Source: Cercophora sp. LCS_1 (taxonomy: Eukaryota; Ascomycota; Sordariomycetes; Sordariales; Lasiosphaeriaceae). Taken from it: 64,000 nt of DNA. Made by a program: the position numbers and the translations under genes. The stretch is from the NCBI GenBank assembly GCA_036250225.1, contig JAPZLL010000024.1, positions 434,001 to 498,000 on the forward strand, given 5' to 3'. The notes under the pieces are model-generated. The model saw only the letters and a program-made list of their open reading frames with translations, searched no databases and was not told the DNA's origin. Positions within the stretch are counted from its first letter, which is position 1, and each line of letters begins with the position of its first letter. Below are positions 10,844 to 22,363 of the stretch, in pieces.

Positions 10844-11854
10844 ATGTTCATATTTCATCTCTTCGTACTCCTTAATTTCGATGGATCACTGGCTTCCCAG
10901 GTAACGACAGGGCCGGCTGCGACGCCCACCACACTGATCGTCCAGAAAAGGGCCCCTCTCGTCACCCGTTTCTCCAGCATATTCTTCTCCGGTGACGCTT
11001 CGAAACCACGGACGGCTGAGGTTGGCTTCGACGCGCGTGTCGACATTGACAGAAGCCTCTGGGGATTCTGTCCGACAAGCGTCCTTGTGGCATCCGACTG
11101 TGGCCTGGCTGGGAACTGTGTTGACCACCATGCCTGCTCGAGGGGTTGTGGAAAAGGCGGTGGACTGACAACCTTCACGTGGTATGATGCCTGTCCAGAC
11201 TATCAGTAACTGACTCACACTGACTTTGATGCTAGTACCGGATCCAACGGCGAGTTCTGTACGACTGCCGAGTTGTATCTGACCGGAGGCATCGGCCCCT
11301 TTTCCTACATCGGATGTGGTAGCGGTCCGACGACTGACCGATACTCGGCATTCACCACGACCCCAACTCCGACTGTTACATCGACGTCCACCCCGCCTCC
11401 AAGTTCTACCCCTTCTAAGACTCCCTCGCAAACAAGTATTTTGCCGACAACACCATCGACCGAGACCACGAGTTCGTCGTCCACATCATCCACGTCAGCG
11501 GCTGCCGCTGTAACTTCCGATGCTGCGTCAGAACCACCCAGTGCCACCGTAAACGACACGGGAGCAATCATCGGGGGCGTCATTGGATGCGTAGCATTGA
11601 TCTGCGGCTCAGGGATTGTGGCGCTCTGGCTCCTGCGACGACAAAAAAATAAGAACAACCTGGGCTCCAAGCCCGCGTCGCTTCAGGAACTTGTTCCACC
11701 ACCACCTGGTCCGGCCCCGGCCTACAATCCGGAAGCAGACGTCAAGTTGAAATACCCTCCGGTGGCTTGGAGTCCTCCAGAACTGGATGACCGCTTCATG
11801 GGGCCTAGCGAGTTGGGGGCCATGAGGAGTCCCGTTGAGCTCCCAGCTAACTAG
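10844..11854 (+). CDS. cysteine-rich single-pass surface protein, family member 1 (intact)
   Basis: Type I membrane protein of 318 aa. Exons 10844-11181 and 11236-11854; the 54-bp intron splits a Cys codon (TG^T). Order: signal peptide (about 1-18), a QKR site at 34-36 that could be cut by a Kex2-type protease, a Cys-rich ectodomain (LWGFC at 72-76, then cysteines at 86, 92, 98, 102, 113, 121, 140), a long Ser/Thr/Pro stalk (about 150-215) and a membrane helix (about 222-246) followed by basic RRQKNK and a proline-rich tail with YNPE and KYPP. The layout resembles WSC/Mid2-type wall sensors, but the Cys-rich module is not one I recognise. Two broken paralogs lie at 12863-13855 and 46270-47212 with the intron in the same place. 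A wall-sensing role is inference. Confidence 0.8.
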
Positions 11855-12862
11855 ACTCCTTACCCTTCTCGATGATGATTAGGTATGCAAAAGCAGCCTG
11901 AAGAACAATACATGTTTCCGGGGAAATGGATGGAATATTAGATTCTCGGGACTTTTGGCTTCTTTGACTTGCATAGCGTTTGCTTTTGGGGCTAGTGAGG
12001 CGTCGAGTCGGACGATGAGCATTTACTTTTTGCGTATTTACTGTTTGTAATTATGATGATGACCAAGGTTCAGACGATAACACACTTGCGCTATTACATT
12101 TTTGTCCTAATTACGCTACGAAATTGTGCTAACTGCGGCTGAAGGCATGGTGGGATGGATTTGCCCAGCGCTAGCTGACCCGAATGTCATCAAACAGATA
12201 TGTTTGAACTACCAGCCCCACTGGATGGGAATGGCACTGATGGGCGCGAGGGATCGGAAACCCATTCAACCCCCTTGTGGGACCCTTCGGTTGAGGTGGG
12301 GGACAATGGAGGAACAAGGAGGCACAAACCGCGGGGGATGCACGAGGAGTGAGTGATTGTTGGTCTGACAGGGAGATCTTTCCATAGACTATTCACCAAA
12401 CACGGGTGACAGCCAGACGTGACACTATGCTGGGCGTCAGATGTTGCTCCCGTCTCTTGTCCTCCCAATATCACTGGACTCAGCCGTCAAGTCCAAAATA
12501 CCGATGGTCACCACTGATATCACCCTCCTCATTGGTCCTCAGGTTTCGGCGTGAGCGCCGACAACATCGAGTCGGAGTTCCTATCCGGGCAGCCCCTATC
12601 GTCTACTATGGTAGACAGTGGCCCCTTACCCGCGCTCCCCGTCTGGTCTCACCAAGTCACATGCGCGATCTTGTACCGGATTCAACAGCTTCTGTTCCTC
12701 CATTGGCTGCCCTCGTGGATGAAGCACTGCCCTCTGCCCCTAGCAGAGTTCCAATTTTAGGAACCTTGCATGTGCGACGTTGGACATGTTCCTGCCAAGT
12801 CATCAGACCAAGCTTCCCGAGTCTCCCGGCTGGCTTCGCCGTCACCATATCATCCGTGTGGA
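11855..12862. other. intergenic, no gene supported
   Basis: About 1 kb between two members of the cysteine-rich family. Several short frames, none with family marks. Confidence 0.45.
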
Positions 12863-13855
12863 ATGTTTTGCAAGATTGAGCAGCGTCTGTGCTTTGTATT
12901 TGTCTGCGCGTTGCTCGCCAGGCGACCACTGAAAATGTCGAACACCAGTTTTGCCACCCTCAGACATCGACTAGACCATCTCAACGCTTTTCCAGAAGCA
13001 TGATACTGCCCTATCTCGCAATGCTTTTGTATCGGAAACAAGTTCGTGACCATCTACAACTCGGGCGACCCGACCCTCCCTCGAAGCGCCGAACCGGGAT
13101 ACGAGATTGTGGTATATATCGAACAAGGTCTCTAAGGATTCTGTGCGACAGGGGTTCAATGCCTCTTGCCCGGACGCTGCATCGGCTCGGGACCCTGCAG
13201 CACCGGCTGTGGAAAAACGGGGTTTGGCTTCGACACAGCGACATGGTATGACCCCTGTCCACCCTGATGCCAGCCCAAATGAGACACCTTCAGCGCACAA
13301 ACCGAATTCTTCAGCGTCTGTACAGTGGCTGAGCTGACACTCGAAGGCGGATCCTGTCCGTATACCTACACGGCCTGCGGCCAGGAGTTTATGACGGAGG
13401 GCAGTTCTGTCGTCACAACGACAGGATCCGGCAAGGAAGTCCCATTTACAAGCTCCTTCAAGCTATCAAAACCCACAGAAACGACGAAGGGCAACCTGAG
13501 TTTGACGACTGATAACAACAACTTGGGCTGGCAATGGGCGGCCAGGGGAATCGTTACAGCGTTGCTTTTGGTCTGCGTGTCGCTTGTGGTGGTTGTTTGG
13601 CTTTCTGTTCTACGGAACAAGAGACGCGTTGCAGAGGCAGCAACCGACACACGCGACAACGACGGGGCGGGATCAGACGAGCTTGAGTCCAAACCACCGG
13701 AGCTGGCGGATTGCGGGCCGGTTGAGCTTTTGACCACGGGGAGATGGGAGCTTGGTGTCGATAGGCTAGCGGAGGAGTCGCACAACCACGACAGCACGCG
13801 GGTCACGGGGTCAGGATCTAATAACGCGGAGAAGGAGAACACACAAAGCAAGTAA
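12863..13855 (+). pseudogene. cysteine-rich surface protein, member 2 (two in-frame stops)
   Basis: Decayed paralog of the gene at 10844. Exons 12863-13245 and 13294-13855 share one frame and a 48-bp intron in the same TG^C codon position. The N-terminus can form a signal peptide, and the ectodomain keeps AEPGYEI, the spaced cysteines, CSTGCGK and C-x7-CTVAEL. The C-terminal half keeps a membrane helix (ALLLVCVSLVVVVWLSVL) and a charged tail. Two stops interrupt it: TGA at 13001-13003 and TAA at 13133-13135, the latter exactly at the conserved Trp of LWGFC. Both can arise by C:G to T:A changes (CGA to TGA, TGG to TAA), as in RIP. The frame is otherwise open, so loss looks recent. Confidence 0.7.
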
Positions 13856-13959
13856 GTAGCTGCGACTACCTGTCAACAACACAGGCCCTAGCACAAGTTG
13901 GCCTCTTACATGACCGATCACCCAAACTCAGTTTTCCTGTGTTAGCGGCCAACGCCAAC

Positions 13960-14631
13960 TCATCCCGACAGACTGAAAAAGGCTCCGACCCCTCCATTAC
14001 CGCTGCGTTCCTGACTGGCCATCGCCTTGCGCATAGCCGTACCATCTTGCCCTGCGACGCCCCGCTGGTAGACTACCTCGCCCAGCATGCGCAGCTGCAT
14101 AGCCATCGTGGGGCTGCCATAGTACGAGTTCACCTCCCCCTTGCTGATCGGCCGCTCGAGATTGCACCATCGCGTTTTGTGCTCCACGCCGACGGCCATG
14201 CACTCCATCGCAGCCGCGTCGTCCCACCACTCAGGCAGTAGCTCGGAGCGCTGTTTTGCGAGGCCCAAGAACCGGCGAAAGCCGTCGGATGGGCTGGCGG
14301 GTGGGGTGATGCCCTCGAATTTGTTATCATCGTCGACGCGCAGCCGGTAGCAATCGAGGAGGAGTCGGAAGACGTCGTCGCGTGCGCGGTCGTGGAGGTA
14401 TTTGCCCTGATCCAGGCGCGTGAAGGGTCGGTCGTTCGGATCGCTGCTGCCACTCCCAAAGCCAGGGTCACTCGGCGGCGGGTTTCCCTTGCCGCAACGC
14501 CTCTGGTGCTTCTTTTTGTCGGCCTTGAGGCAGTCTGTCGAGCAATACGCCACCTCGCATTTCTCGCAGCGCTTCAACTCCTCTTCGTTTGGCTGTGACC
14601 TCTTGCACCGGATGCACGTGGTGTCTGCCAT
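13960..14631 (-). CDS. MYND-type zinc-finger protein
   Basis: Single-exon protein of 223 aa starting MADTTCIRC; a longer in-frame ATG at 14724 would add 31 residues without domain content. Residues about 6-45 form a MYND finger with the spacing CxxC...CxxC...YCxxxC...H..RC, which binds two zinc ions and usually mediates protein-protein contacts. A poly-Pro/Gly/Ser linker follows, then an unrecognised domain with an RDDVFRLLLDCYRLR helix, an LPEWWDD segment and a CNLERPISKGEV segment. There is no SET domain, so it is not a SMYD methyltransferase. Molecular partner unknown. Confidence 0.8.
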   Translation of the reverse strand: MADTTCIRCKRSQPNEEELKRCEKCEVAYCSTDCLKADKKKHQRRCGKGNPPPSDPGFGSGSSDPNDRPFTRLDQGKYLHDRARDDVFRLLLDCYRLRVDDDNKFEGITPPASPSDGFRRFLGLAKQRSELLPEWWDDAAAMECMAVGVEHKTRWCNLERPISKGEVNSYYGSPTMAMQLRMLGEVVYQRGVAGQDGTAMRKAMASQERSGNGGVGAFFSLSG

Positions 14632-15795
14632 GTTGATCGCCGGCGTCAGAGAGGACTGCTTGTCAATGATCGATGTGACGGGGTGAGGCGTATTTTGGGA
14701 TTGTCGACCGATGATGGCGCCCACGACTAGCTATAAGGGTTGGGAGGCAATGAGTCGGAATTGGGGTTAAATAGATGCTTGAACCGTTTGGGCTGGCGTT
14801 TGGTTGCGTGCGTCAGGCCGTAATTACTGCAGTCAAGAAGCTGAGGTCAGGTAGCTGCAGTCAAACAACCCCTCTTCCGGATCTTTCTCTCCGACTCCGG
14901 TGTCACAAGTGCGGGGTGCTTTCCCTCTTCTGTTACACAGCATCAGAGCGAGGGAATGAGACGCAGTTGGGACCAAAACCCATCCTTACGGCTCAGACCC
15001 CGATTGAGAACAAACGGTGGCGTTTCAAGTGAGACATGAAATGGATAACACTGAAAAGATTAACTTCGCCCTGATGCACGGATGATGACGAGCGAGCAAG
15101 CCTCATCCGGCACAGTTTAGGCATAGTCAGGGACGCTGATGCTGGACGTAGCACCATGATGAGAGACGAGGGCATTTGGGGGCATGATGCCAACGAGTTC
15201 AACCCTGATTGGTGGATGAAGGGTGGGAGTGCGGAGCTGAACAAGTTGATCAGAACCAGGAATGGAGTTACGAAGCGTGCTTCAACACGCCTCCTCACAG
15301 CTGGCCTGCCTTGGTGACAAGAGCATGATGGGGTTGGGGCGTGTGCGTGCGATCCCCACAGAAATTGAGTTGGGGCCGCTCTGACATGGAAGCCACAGCC
15401 AAGTCAAGTCGGTCGCTTTTTCGGCCAGTCAGTCAGCGCGGGGGCAGGTGCAGCTGCGAATATTCGGTGAGGAAAGACATCCACCATTGGGTGTCCACCC
15501 TGAGAGCCCCATCTGTAGCCGAGCGTGGTTGGCTGTCGCTAATTTTGACCAACTGCGTTACCTGGTCGTTTATGCAGGCCGAGAAAGTCGTCGCTTCGCG
15601 GCTTTCAGCGTTGGAGCTGTTCCTGCCGTCGTCCTTTCGGTCTCAACCAACCCCCAGCAAACTTGATGACGCGAGGAGCTTATCTGACAACATCAGCTTT
15701 GTCCGATCGCCAAATCGGACCCCCTCCCAAAGTCGAATACGGCGTCCCAACCGTCCTAAGAAGATTCGGCCCCAGCCCCGTCAAGACAGCGCAGA
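14632..15795. other. intergenic, no gene supported
   Basis: Between divergent genes (MYND minus, HET pseudogene plus). A 150-codon plus frame near 15341-15799 has no family marks and skewed composition. Confidence 0.45.
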
Positions 15796-18258
15796 ATGAA
15801 GTTGATGGACTGGGTGAAGGGCCTGAAACCGACCGAAGACTTTATTCCACTTTGGCGGGACAAAAATATCCTGCGTGAGATACCGGACGTTTTCGCAATC
15901 GACTTGGATAAAATAGTATCCGAGAAGAGTCCGGAGCTCGAAGCCGTTCGCTGCACCTGCAGCTGGTACGATCGATGGTTCAACGACATGTCCAAGATGT
16001 ACTCAGACCCAGCTTTCTGCATTTCTAGCACAAGCAACTTGTCAGATCTCAGATTCTACAACAAGCAGAATGTTGAGGGATGGCCCTGCAACGCAACCTA
16101 TGTGCCAGGCGAAGGCCACAGGCTCGTAGCGAGAGATTACGCTAGATCCATATATGAAGGTACACGATGGGATGATATGTACATGGCTGACGCGAGGGAA
16201 ACCATGGGCAACGAAGATGTGGGTCACAACGAGTGGCACATGATCGTGTCTGTTGGGGAGCGCAGCAGGGTCGGCGTCTACAATCCCGACGGATTGCCAG
16301 CATACATCATGTTTCCTCATGACACAGTCAGTCCCCAGAGGCCAGCCTGTGGGCCATTTTGAGGTCAGTTCTGGGGGGCCACTTGGATCGTTTAGCATTC
16401 GGGCTTATTCTGCTGGTAAGTCCCAAGGCTTTAGACAGGAACTGGGAGGGACATACAACAGTCTAGGGCCTTTCGCTGACAAGTCTTTGATCTTCTGCTT
16501 TAGATGACGCTAGTGCCGCCCACTTTCCCGCCACTCCCGGCGGCGTAATCATGCAACCTGACCGTCTCGAAAGCTGGGAGACCGCACGGCGATTGTTGGG
16601 TGAGTGTTCGAGTGGTCACCCAGTCTGCGAATTGAGAGATCGCCAAGTGGAAGAGCCTTGGTTTCGGCCGACTCGTCTACTCGACGTCTCCAAGGAAGGC
16701 AATGATTCGATTTACTTGGTGGATGGTCAAACGCTCGGACAGGAAGATGATGATTCGCCCTACTTAGCTTTGAGCTACTGCTGGGGCGAGAAGGCCTCAC
16801 AAATCTTTCGAACCACCGCCAGCAACATAGGAGAACGCCAACATGATGGCTTCTCTTGCCAATCCCAGCCAGCCGTCATACGGGATGCGATAAGGACTAC
16901 ACGGAAGCTAGGCTTTCGCTATCTGTGGGTTGACAGTCTCTGCATTGTGCAAGATGACAGGGCCGATGTGCTGCGGGAGATTGCCCAGATGGGTGAAGTT
17001 TACCAGAATGCATATCTTTTGATCTCGGCATCACGGGCGCAATCCGTCAACGACGGATTCTTGTTGCCGTTGCAGCCGAAGGATGTTGACCGGGAGATCA
17101 GTTTTGCACTTCCTTTTCGGTACAGGTGCAAGAACATGCAATACGGGCATGTCTTGTTGCAGGCCTGGAGACACACGAGAGTCCATGACCCGATCCACTC
17201 ACGGGCATGGACACTGCAGGAGCATGTTTTGTCGCGCCGAATCTTGGCCTTTGGCGGATCGGGAATGATGTAGCCGTGTCTATCCACTTTCCGCTATGGC
17301 TTTCGAGACTCGAGCTGTTTTCAGAACTCGTCCGAGTCTCTGGATGAGCCTTCCGTCATGCCTGTCAGACCCTCGTTAACAGTTGTGACGGCACAGTTGA
17401 AGGAAACGATGCAGCGTAAGTTTGGATCTTTCCAGCATAAGGAGCGGAACGGGTTGCGAGCAAACTTTACGATATGGCGGGACTTGACGAAACCTGTTGA
17501 CAGACTTCCTGCCTTTTCCGCCATTGCCAGACAGTTTCTAGGGGTATTTGGAATGTTCGGGGCCGCTTCAAACCCCGACACCAACTATTTAGCAGGACAT
17601 TGGCTCTCGCATCTTCTCCGTGAGCTACCGCTAGGCCGGGGAGTGCGGGACCGGGCTCCGCCTTTTCCGAGTTGGTCTTGGGCGTCGGGTGACATGACCG
17701 CGCATCCCCGATCTCAGCCTTTCTGGGGAAACCGGGCTAATGACCCCCTTGGCAAGGCTTATGACCAGCGTCATCGAATTGGAGAACTCCGATGATCCGT
17801 TCGGCAACGTCTTGTCGGGGAGGTTGCGCATATCTGCCAGGTTTGTTCGCATTCCGCCCGATACCCAGGTAAACAGCAGATTCAACTTGCATATTTACAC
17901 GGATGACGAACAGAACGCCAAGGCACGGCTGCTTTCTTCTTACTATCCGAAGGGGAGCCTCCACTTTGGCTGGGATCCTGAATTTGAGGACAATCTCAAG
18001 GCAGATCTTTCGAGAGAGAGCGATAGCCTGGACGTGAACGAATCTTCCAGCGTCAACTTCTATCTTGTCGAGGTTCTCGGGCCTGCATCTTCTAGAACGC
18101 TAAGCGGCTCACATCCAATACACTTCTCCTCTGGGCTCATTGTGCGCCGTTTGCCCGAGAAACTCCAGGTCGACCGACATGTCCCTAGTGTCATTCGTAT
18201 TGGTTGGTACGCAGTCAGGGTTGGATTTTTTTTGCGTGGCCAAACTCCTGATCTCTGA
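15796..18258 (+). pseudogene. HET-domain protein gene, disrupted
   Basis: HET (heterokaryon incompatibility) genes encode cytosolic proteins that trigger cell death on non-self fusion. Here the core is clear: YLALSYCWG, then AIRTTRKLGFRYLWVDSLCIVQDD and RAWTLQEHVLSRR, followed by a C-terminal part with FPSWSWASGD. The first part (15796-about 16330) passes to the next frame either by a frameshift or a very short 37-bp intron; a normal 88-bp intron lies at 16416-16503. TAG at 17271-17273 follows GGSGMM where HET proteins usually have Trp, and the frame continues coding-like afterwards. Near 17740-17795 the frame shifts by one (into SVIELENSDDPFG) without a plausible intron. It is a pseudogene or carries assembly errors. 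Confidence 0.75.
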
Positions 18259-18810
18259 ATCCCCGCAACGAACCCTTTCTCAAACGTCCGGCATACAATC
18301 CTAGATTTGGTCTAAATCCTCAATCGGCGTGGCGAAAAGGTCTTCACACGAAACCCCTTCAACTTTGAGCTAGGCCTTGTCTGTCATTTTGTTCCGTGTT
18401 CATTTCCTCGAAGCCCAAAACTGACCTTTAGAAGTAAATTTCCAGGGAAAATATTCACTAGTTTAACCAGCGTAACATCTTGGAACATTTATATACAATC
18501 GGTTCTCATCCCCGGTCGGAGCTTGGCAAAGGTGACCAAGATATGGCAACGCAGGATCTCGTTCGGCAGTACCTAAGGGGTTTATGTCTACCTATTTGAC
18601 CCCACATCATCTTCAACCAGCTTTACAAAGCCTCACGCCGAAACATTCAACCTCCCCACTATACCACACACCAAGGTGTCAGGGTACCTGTATGGGGGAG
18701 GGTTTCTTCCGGGGTGGGGTAAGTGCAAGCACGGCGTCCTGAATGGGGTCCTGTAAAATCTTTCGTAGCTGCTCGTGCAACCACACTGGCCTGCATACCA
18801 TTATCCATTC
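18259..18810. other. intergenic between convergent HET loci
   Basis: 3' regions of two convergent genes; no frame with family marks. Confidence 0.45.
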
Positions 18811-21361
18811 CTACACAACTCTCACACATCTTTGCACTGGGCCCGCCTGCTCCCAAGCCTCTGCCTTGACAAAGGCAATGCCGACCCGCTCGGCAAACCC
18901 GTCCTGCTTCCTCCACCCAACCACAAGCACTGACAATATCTGGGCTCTGCGGCGGTCACGTTTGCCCGTCACAGGGTACCATTTCAATGCCTCATCGTGA
19001 AGTTCTAGCATGGGGTTCACCCATCCATCTCCACCCTGTGACTTGGGCCGGCTAACCTCGCTGCCGAAACCCTTTTGGTTGGGCGTGACCGAGCGAGAGA
19101 GCAACACGAAGGAATAGCCGGTATATACAGCAGCTCGAGCGTTGTTGCGGCGCTCAAGAAGGCCCAGGTCAGTCGGCCCATCCATGAGCATGCCGCAAAG
19201 GCTTTCGCGGCCGCATTTTGGCTGGGGGACTGAGGTATTGTCATGGATATTGGCGCGCCATGCCGTACGCCCGCCGTAGAAATACCAGCGCCAGGGCTGC
19301 CCTTCTTTGTCAGGATCTGGGTGGGTATACTCGCTGAAACGAAAGCGCCAGGTATCGACGATTTGTGTGTGAAGGTGGAGAATTTGCGACAGCGGGCGAG
19401 GAGGGCTTGATGGACCTGAGAAGGTCGTTGCTTGATCAGGGGAAGCCAAGTAGAGGGAGCAAGCTTTGCCTTCTTCGTTCGCTTCTGTCCTCCCAGCGGC
19501 CGGGCCTGGGTCCGGAAGCACAACATCAAATTCGATCCGCCACGAATATTCAGCGTCGTACCCCAGCATATCCAGCAACGCGTTTGAGTTGTCGTACGCA
19601 ATCTGCCCGACGTAGCCGGCCCATGCCCATGAAGGCCAATCATGGTTTCTTTCCAATCTCGGCTTCTCATCGTTGAGTCTATCGGGGTTGGCCATGCTCC
19701 AGAGCAAGGCAAACGATAGCAAGCCCGACGGCATGGCGCAAAGCGAGCGTCCCGATACAAAACCTTCCATCCTCGAAGCAATCCCGGTAAAGGCGTTCAC
19801 AATGTCCGTTCGGTAGGTGAGCCGGCGCTTGGTGTATAGCTCTACGAGCCCGTTGTAGACGCGTGCCGTCTCGAGGATGTGGCCATCGCCCCGCCTGATC
19901 GCCCGGTGGAGTGCGTACAACGGGCTGTACACCGCCATGGCATGCTCAAGGTTGATTTTCCCTTTCCGCTCCTCTTGATCTCGGTCCCGGAGCCAGTTGG
20001 TATCCTTTTCGTCCGCATACCACCGCCGGCAGCTGACAACAACCGTCGCGTCCAAGACGTACAAACAACGTCGAGCGAGCGCCCTTTCCTGCAGCGTCCA
20101 ACCACGCGACTCGTACTCAGAATGTCGAACATGACTCTCCCCATTTCCGGGGTTCGCTACTAGGCCCATAGTGGGTGAGATAGCGTACGATCCTTGGGGT
20201 CGCGTGCCTGGAAACACGCCAGGCAGACCAGCCTGGGCATTCTCGCCGCGCACAGCGCAGATGGTTAACACGGCAGTGCTGTATATCTGGTCCATTTTGG
20301 CAATCTGAATAGCTTTGTCGTCGGGATCATCTTGAACGATGCAGAGCGTATCAACCTGTTGGCATCACACAACTTTGTTAGCGGAAGCTTGTCCTCGCTG
20401 GGCCAAGGCAGAGTAATGGCTGACGAACCCAAAGATAGCGCTCGCCAATAGCCTTGACGAGCTCAATAGCGTCTGTGATGGTCTTTGGCAATTTATCCCA
20501 GTGCCTGGGTAAGCCGTCCTTCTCATCCAGAAGCCCCGGAAGGGCACTTCTGGTGCACTGAAACTGCTCTACGTTCCCCCAAACATAGCTTAGCGCCACG
20601 TACCTTTCCGATAGAGACGAACAAACCAGGCACTTGCTGACTGTGTCTATCAGTCGGAGCGGCCACGAAACCGATCCGCGTGGTGGTTCGAAAGTAGCCA
20701 TGTAGCCGGTGCCAACACGACACCCCTCGTGCTGCTCTTCGCAGACTCGTAGAAACCCCTTGATGTGTTCGAAGTGGATCTGCCCAGTCATTTTTGCAGC
20801 GACCACTGGCGGATATGTCGAAGGCTGGGCTTTTGCCATCGGTGAGAGCCCATCATGGCGCTGTCGCTCAAGTAACTCGATTCGAGCCCCGGTCCCGATG
20901 CCTGGAAAGTCGACCCGGAAGCTGCAATGGGACCTTGAGGCTGCTGTCTCCGCCACCACAGACTGCCAGGGGAGGCGGAAGGAGTGCGAACGCGGTGGAT
21001 TCGGCCTCTCGTAATCGACCCAAAGGTAGTACTTTTGAGGAGGATCCCTTTCGAGGACCTCAGGCCCAAAGATGGGGATCAATAGACCCAAGACGAAGCG
21101 ACAGATGACGCAGGCAGCTTGCCGTTCGACAGCCGCCGAGAGTGACGCGAACTCGAGGAGGTAATATTTACGCACTGAGCCTTTGTGGGTGTAAGAGAAT
21201 GTTGTTGAAGCCAGCGGCACGCCTTGCAGCGCATCCAGGACACCGTGCGAGCGACACTCGCCGCACATCGGGAGGCTCTTCAAGGCGTCCAGAACGGCTG
21301 GCGGCGGTCGGGCCGGCTTCGCCTCTTTACCTCGGATGCCGGACACTAGGCGCTTCATCAT
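18811..21361 (-). CDS. HET-domain protein
   Basis: Intact HET gene, 825 aa, two exons (21361-20429 and 20355-18811) separated by a 73-bp intron that restores the conserved YLW^VDTLCIVQDD motif. The HET domain starts at YVALSYVWG (about residue 254) and continues through DAIELVKAIGERYLWVD and SRGWTLQERALARR. The N-terminal 250 residues include a CGEC...CVIC pair pattern typical of these proteins. The long C-terminus carries the WPSWAWAGY segment. The start ATGATG at 21361 (caaccATG) is preferred over the open but unconserved upstream frame. Role by family: allorecognition and cell-death control. It is convergent with the disrupted HET locus upstream. Confidence 0.85.
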
Positions 21362-21689
21362 GGTTGGCGTCAGCGTATTGATGTGAATGATGTCTAAGTT
21401 TGAAAAGGGAAAGGAGAACCAACTCATGAAGTTGAACTTCTTTCCCAGCTGAGGCTGAATTGTGGCCGAGGTCCGACTCACCCTGGCTCCCGGGTCTTGG
21501 CGCTCCCCGAGGACCCTGTTATGGTGGCTGCATCCTGCCTGCGGAGTGAAATTGGAACGCCTCGAGAGAGGGGTGCAGAAGTTGGTCAGCCAATCGCTTA
21601 CGGATGTATCCTGACGCCTCCTATTGGTGGCACCCCCCTTTTGGCTATTGGTGGCGCCTGCTGTTGGGGCAAACCCCTTTTGCCTCCAG

Positions 21690-21905
21690 AAGGTGTGGAC
21701 CGCGGGCCTCAATCAGCAAGACTGTTTGGCTCGGTGGCGCCAGACCGTGACCAAGTACTCAGCATGCGATCTCTCTGTCTCTAGCGACAAACTCGTTGCC
21801 ATCGCGGATCTTGCGTCCATGTTTGCGCATGTCATGGCTGGCAAGTATCTTGCCGGGTTGTGGACGGATCATATTATCGAGGGTCTGCTTTGGGAAACGT
21901 GGGTG
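21690..21905 (+). pseudogene. relic of a HET-protein C-terminal region
   Basis: A plus-strand frame of about 70 codons reads as a typical HET C-terminal block: W-R-Q-T-V-T-x-Y-S, then SSDKLVAIADLASMF, then YLAGLW followed by GLLWET. No start, HET domain or proper ending is present nearby, so it is a fragment left by deletion or partial duplication. The following stretch to 22363 shows nothing further. Confidence 0.5.
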
Positions 21906-22363
21906 GGTGGTGGGATTGCTCGGATTTCCACCGACTGTTTGCTTCTCCCCCTGGGTCAGATGACACCGCCTTGTGATTTGGGGAGGTTCAAATTTCGGGA
22001 TATGCGGACCGGCCAGGTGGCGTGCCAACGCCCTGGCACACAGAGTTTCAATACAATCTTCTTTTACGGTGTTAAAACAAAAGACCTCTAAAACAGCCCC
22101 GCCTCGCAGAGGGACGTACGCTCCTGAGCAGGAGCATCTCTCAGCCGTGGACATTGGGCAATGTTTTCCTTGGCGGCAAAATTTCTGGAAAGGCGGATCC
22201 GGCGAGGCACCGAGCTACGAACGGCAAGTAGCTGACTGTTTTCTAAACATTGAAATACTGGTGTGGGATTTGCTAAAAGAAAAAAACACCCAAGCCTACT
22301 GACTGCTCCCCAATGGCTTCCCGTCCCCTGGTAAAGCCCGTTGTCTGTGGTCCTCCTCTGGTT

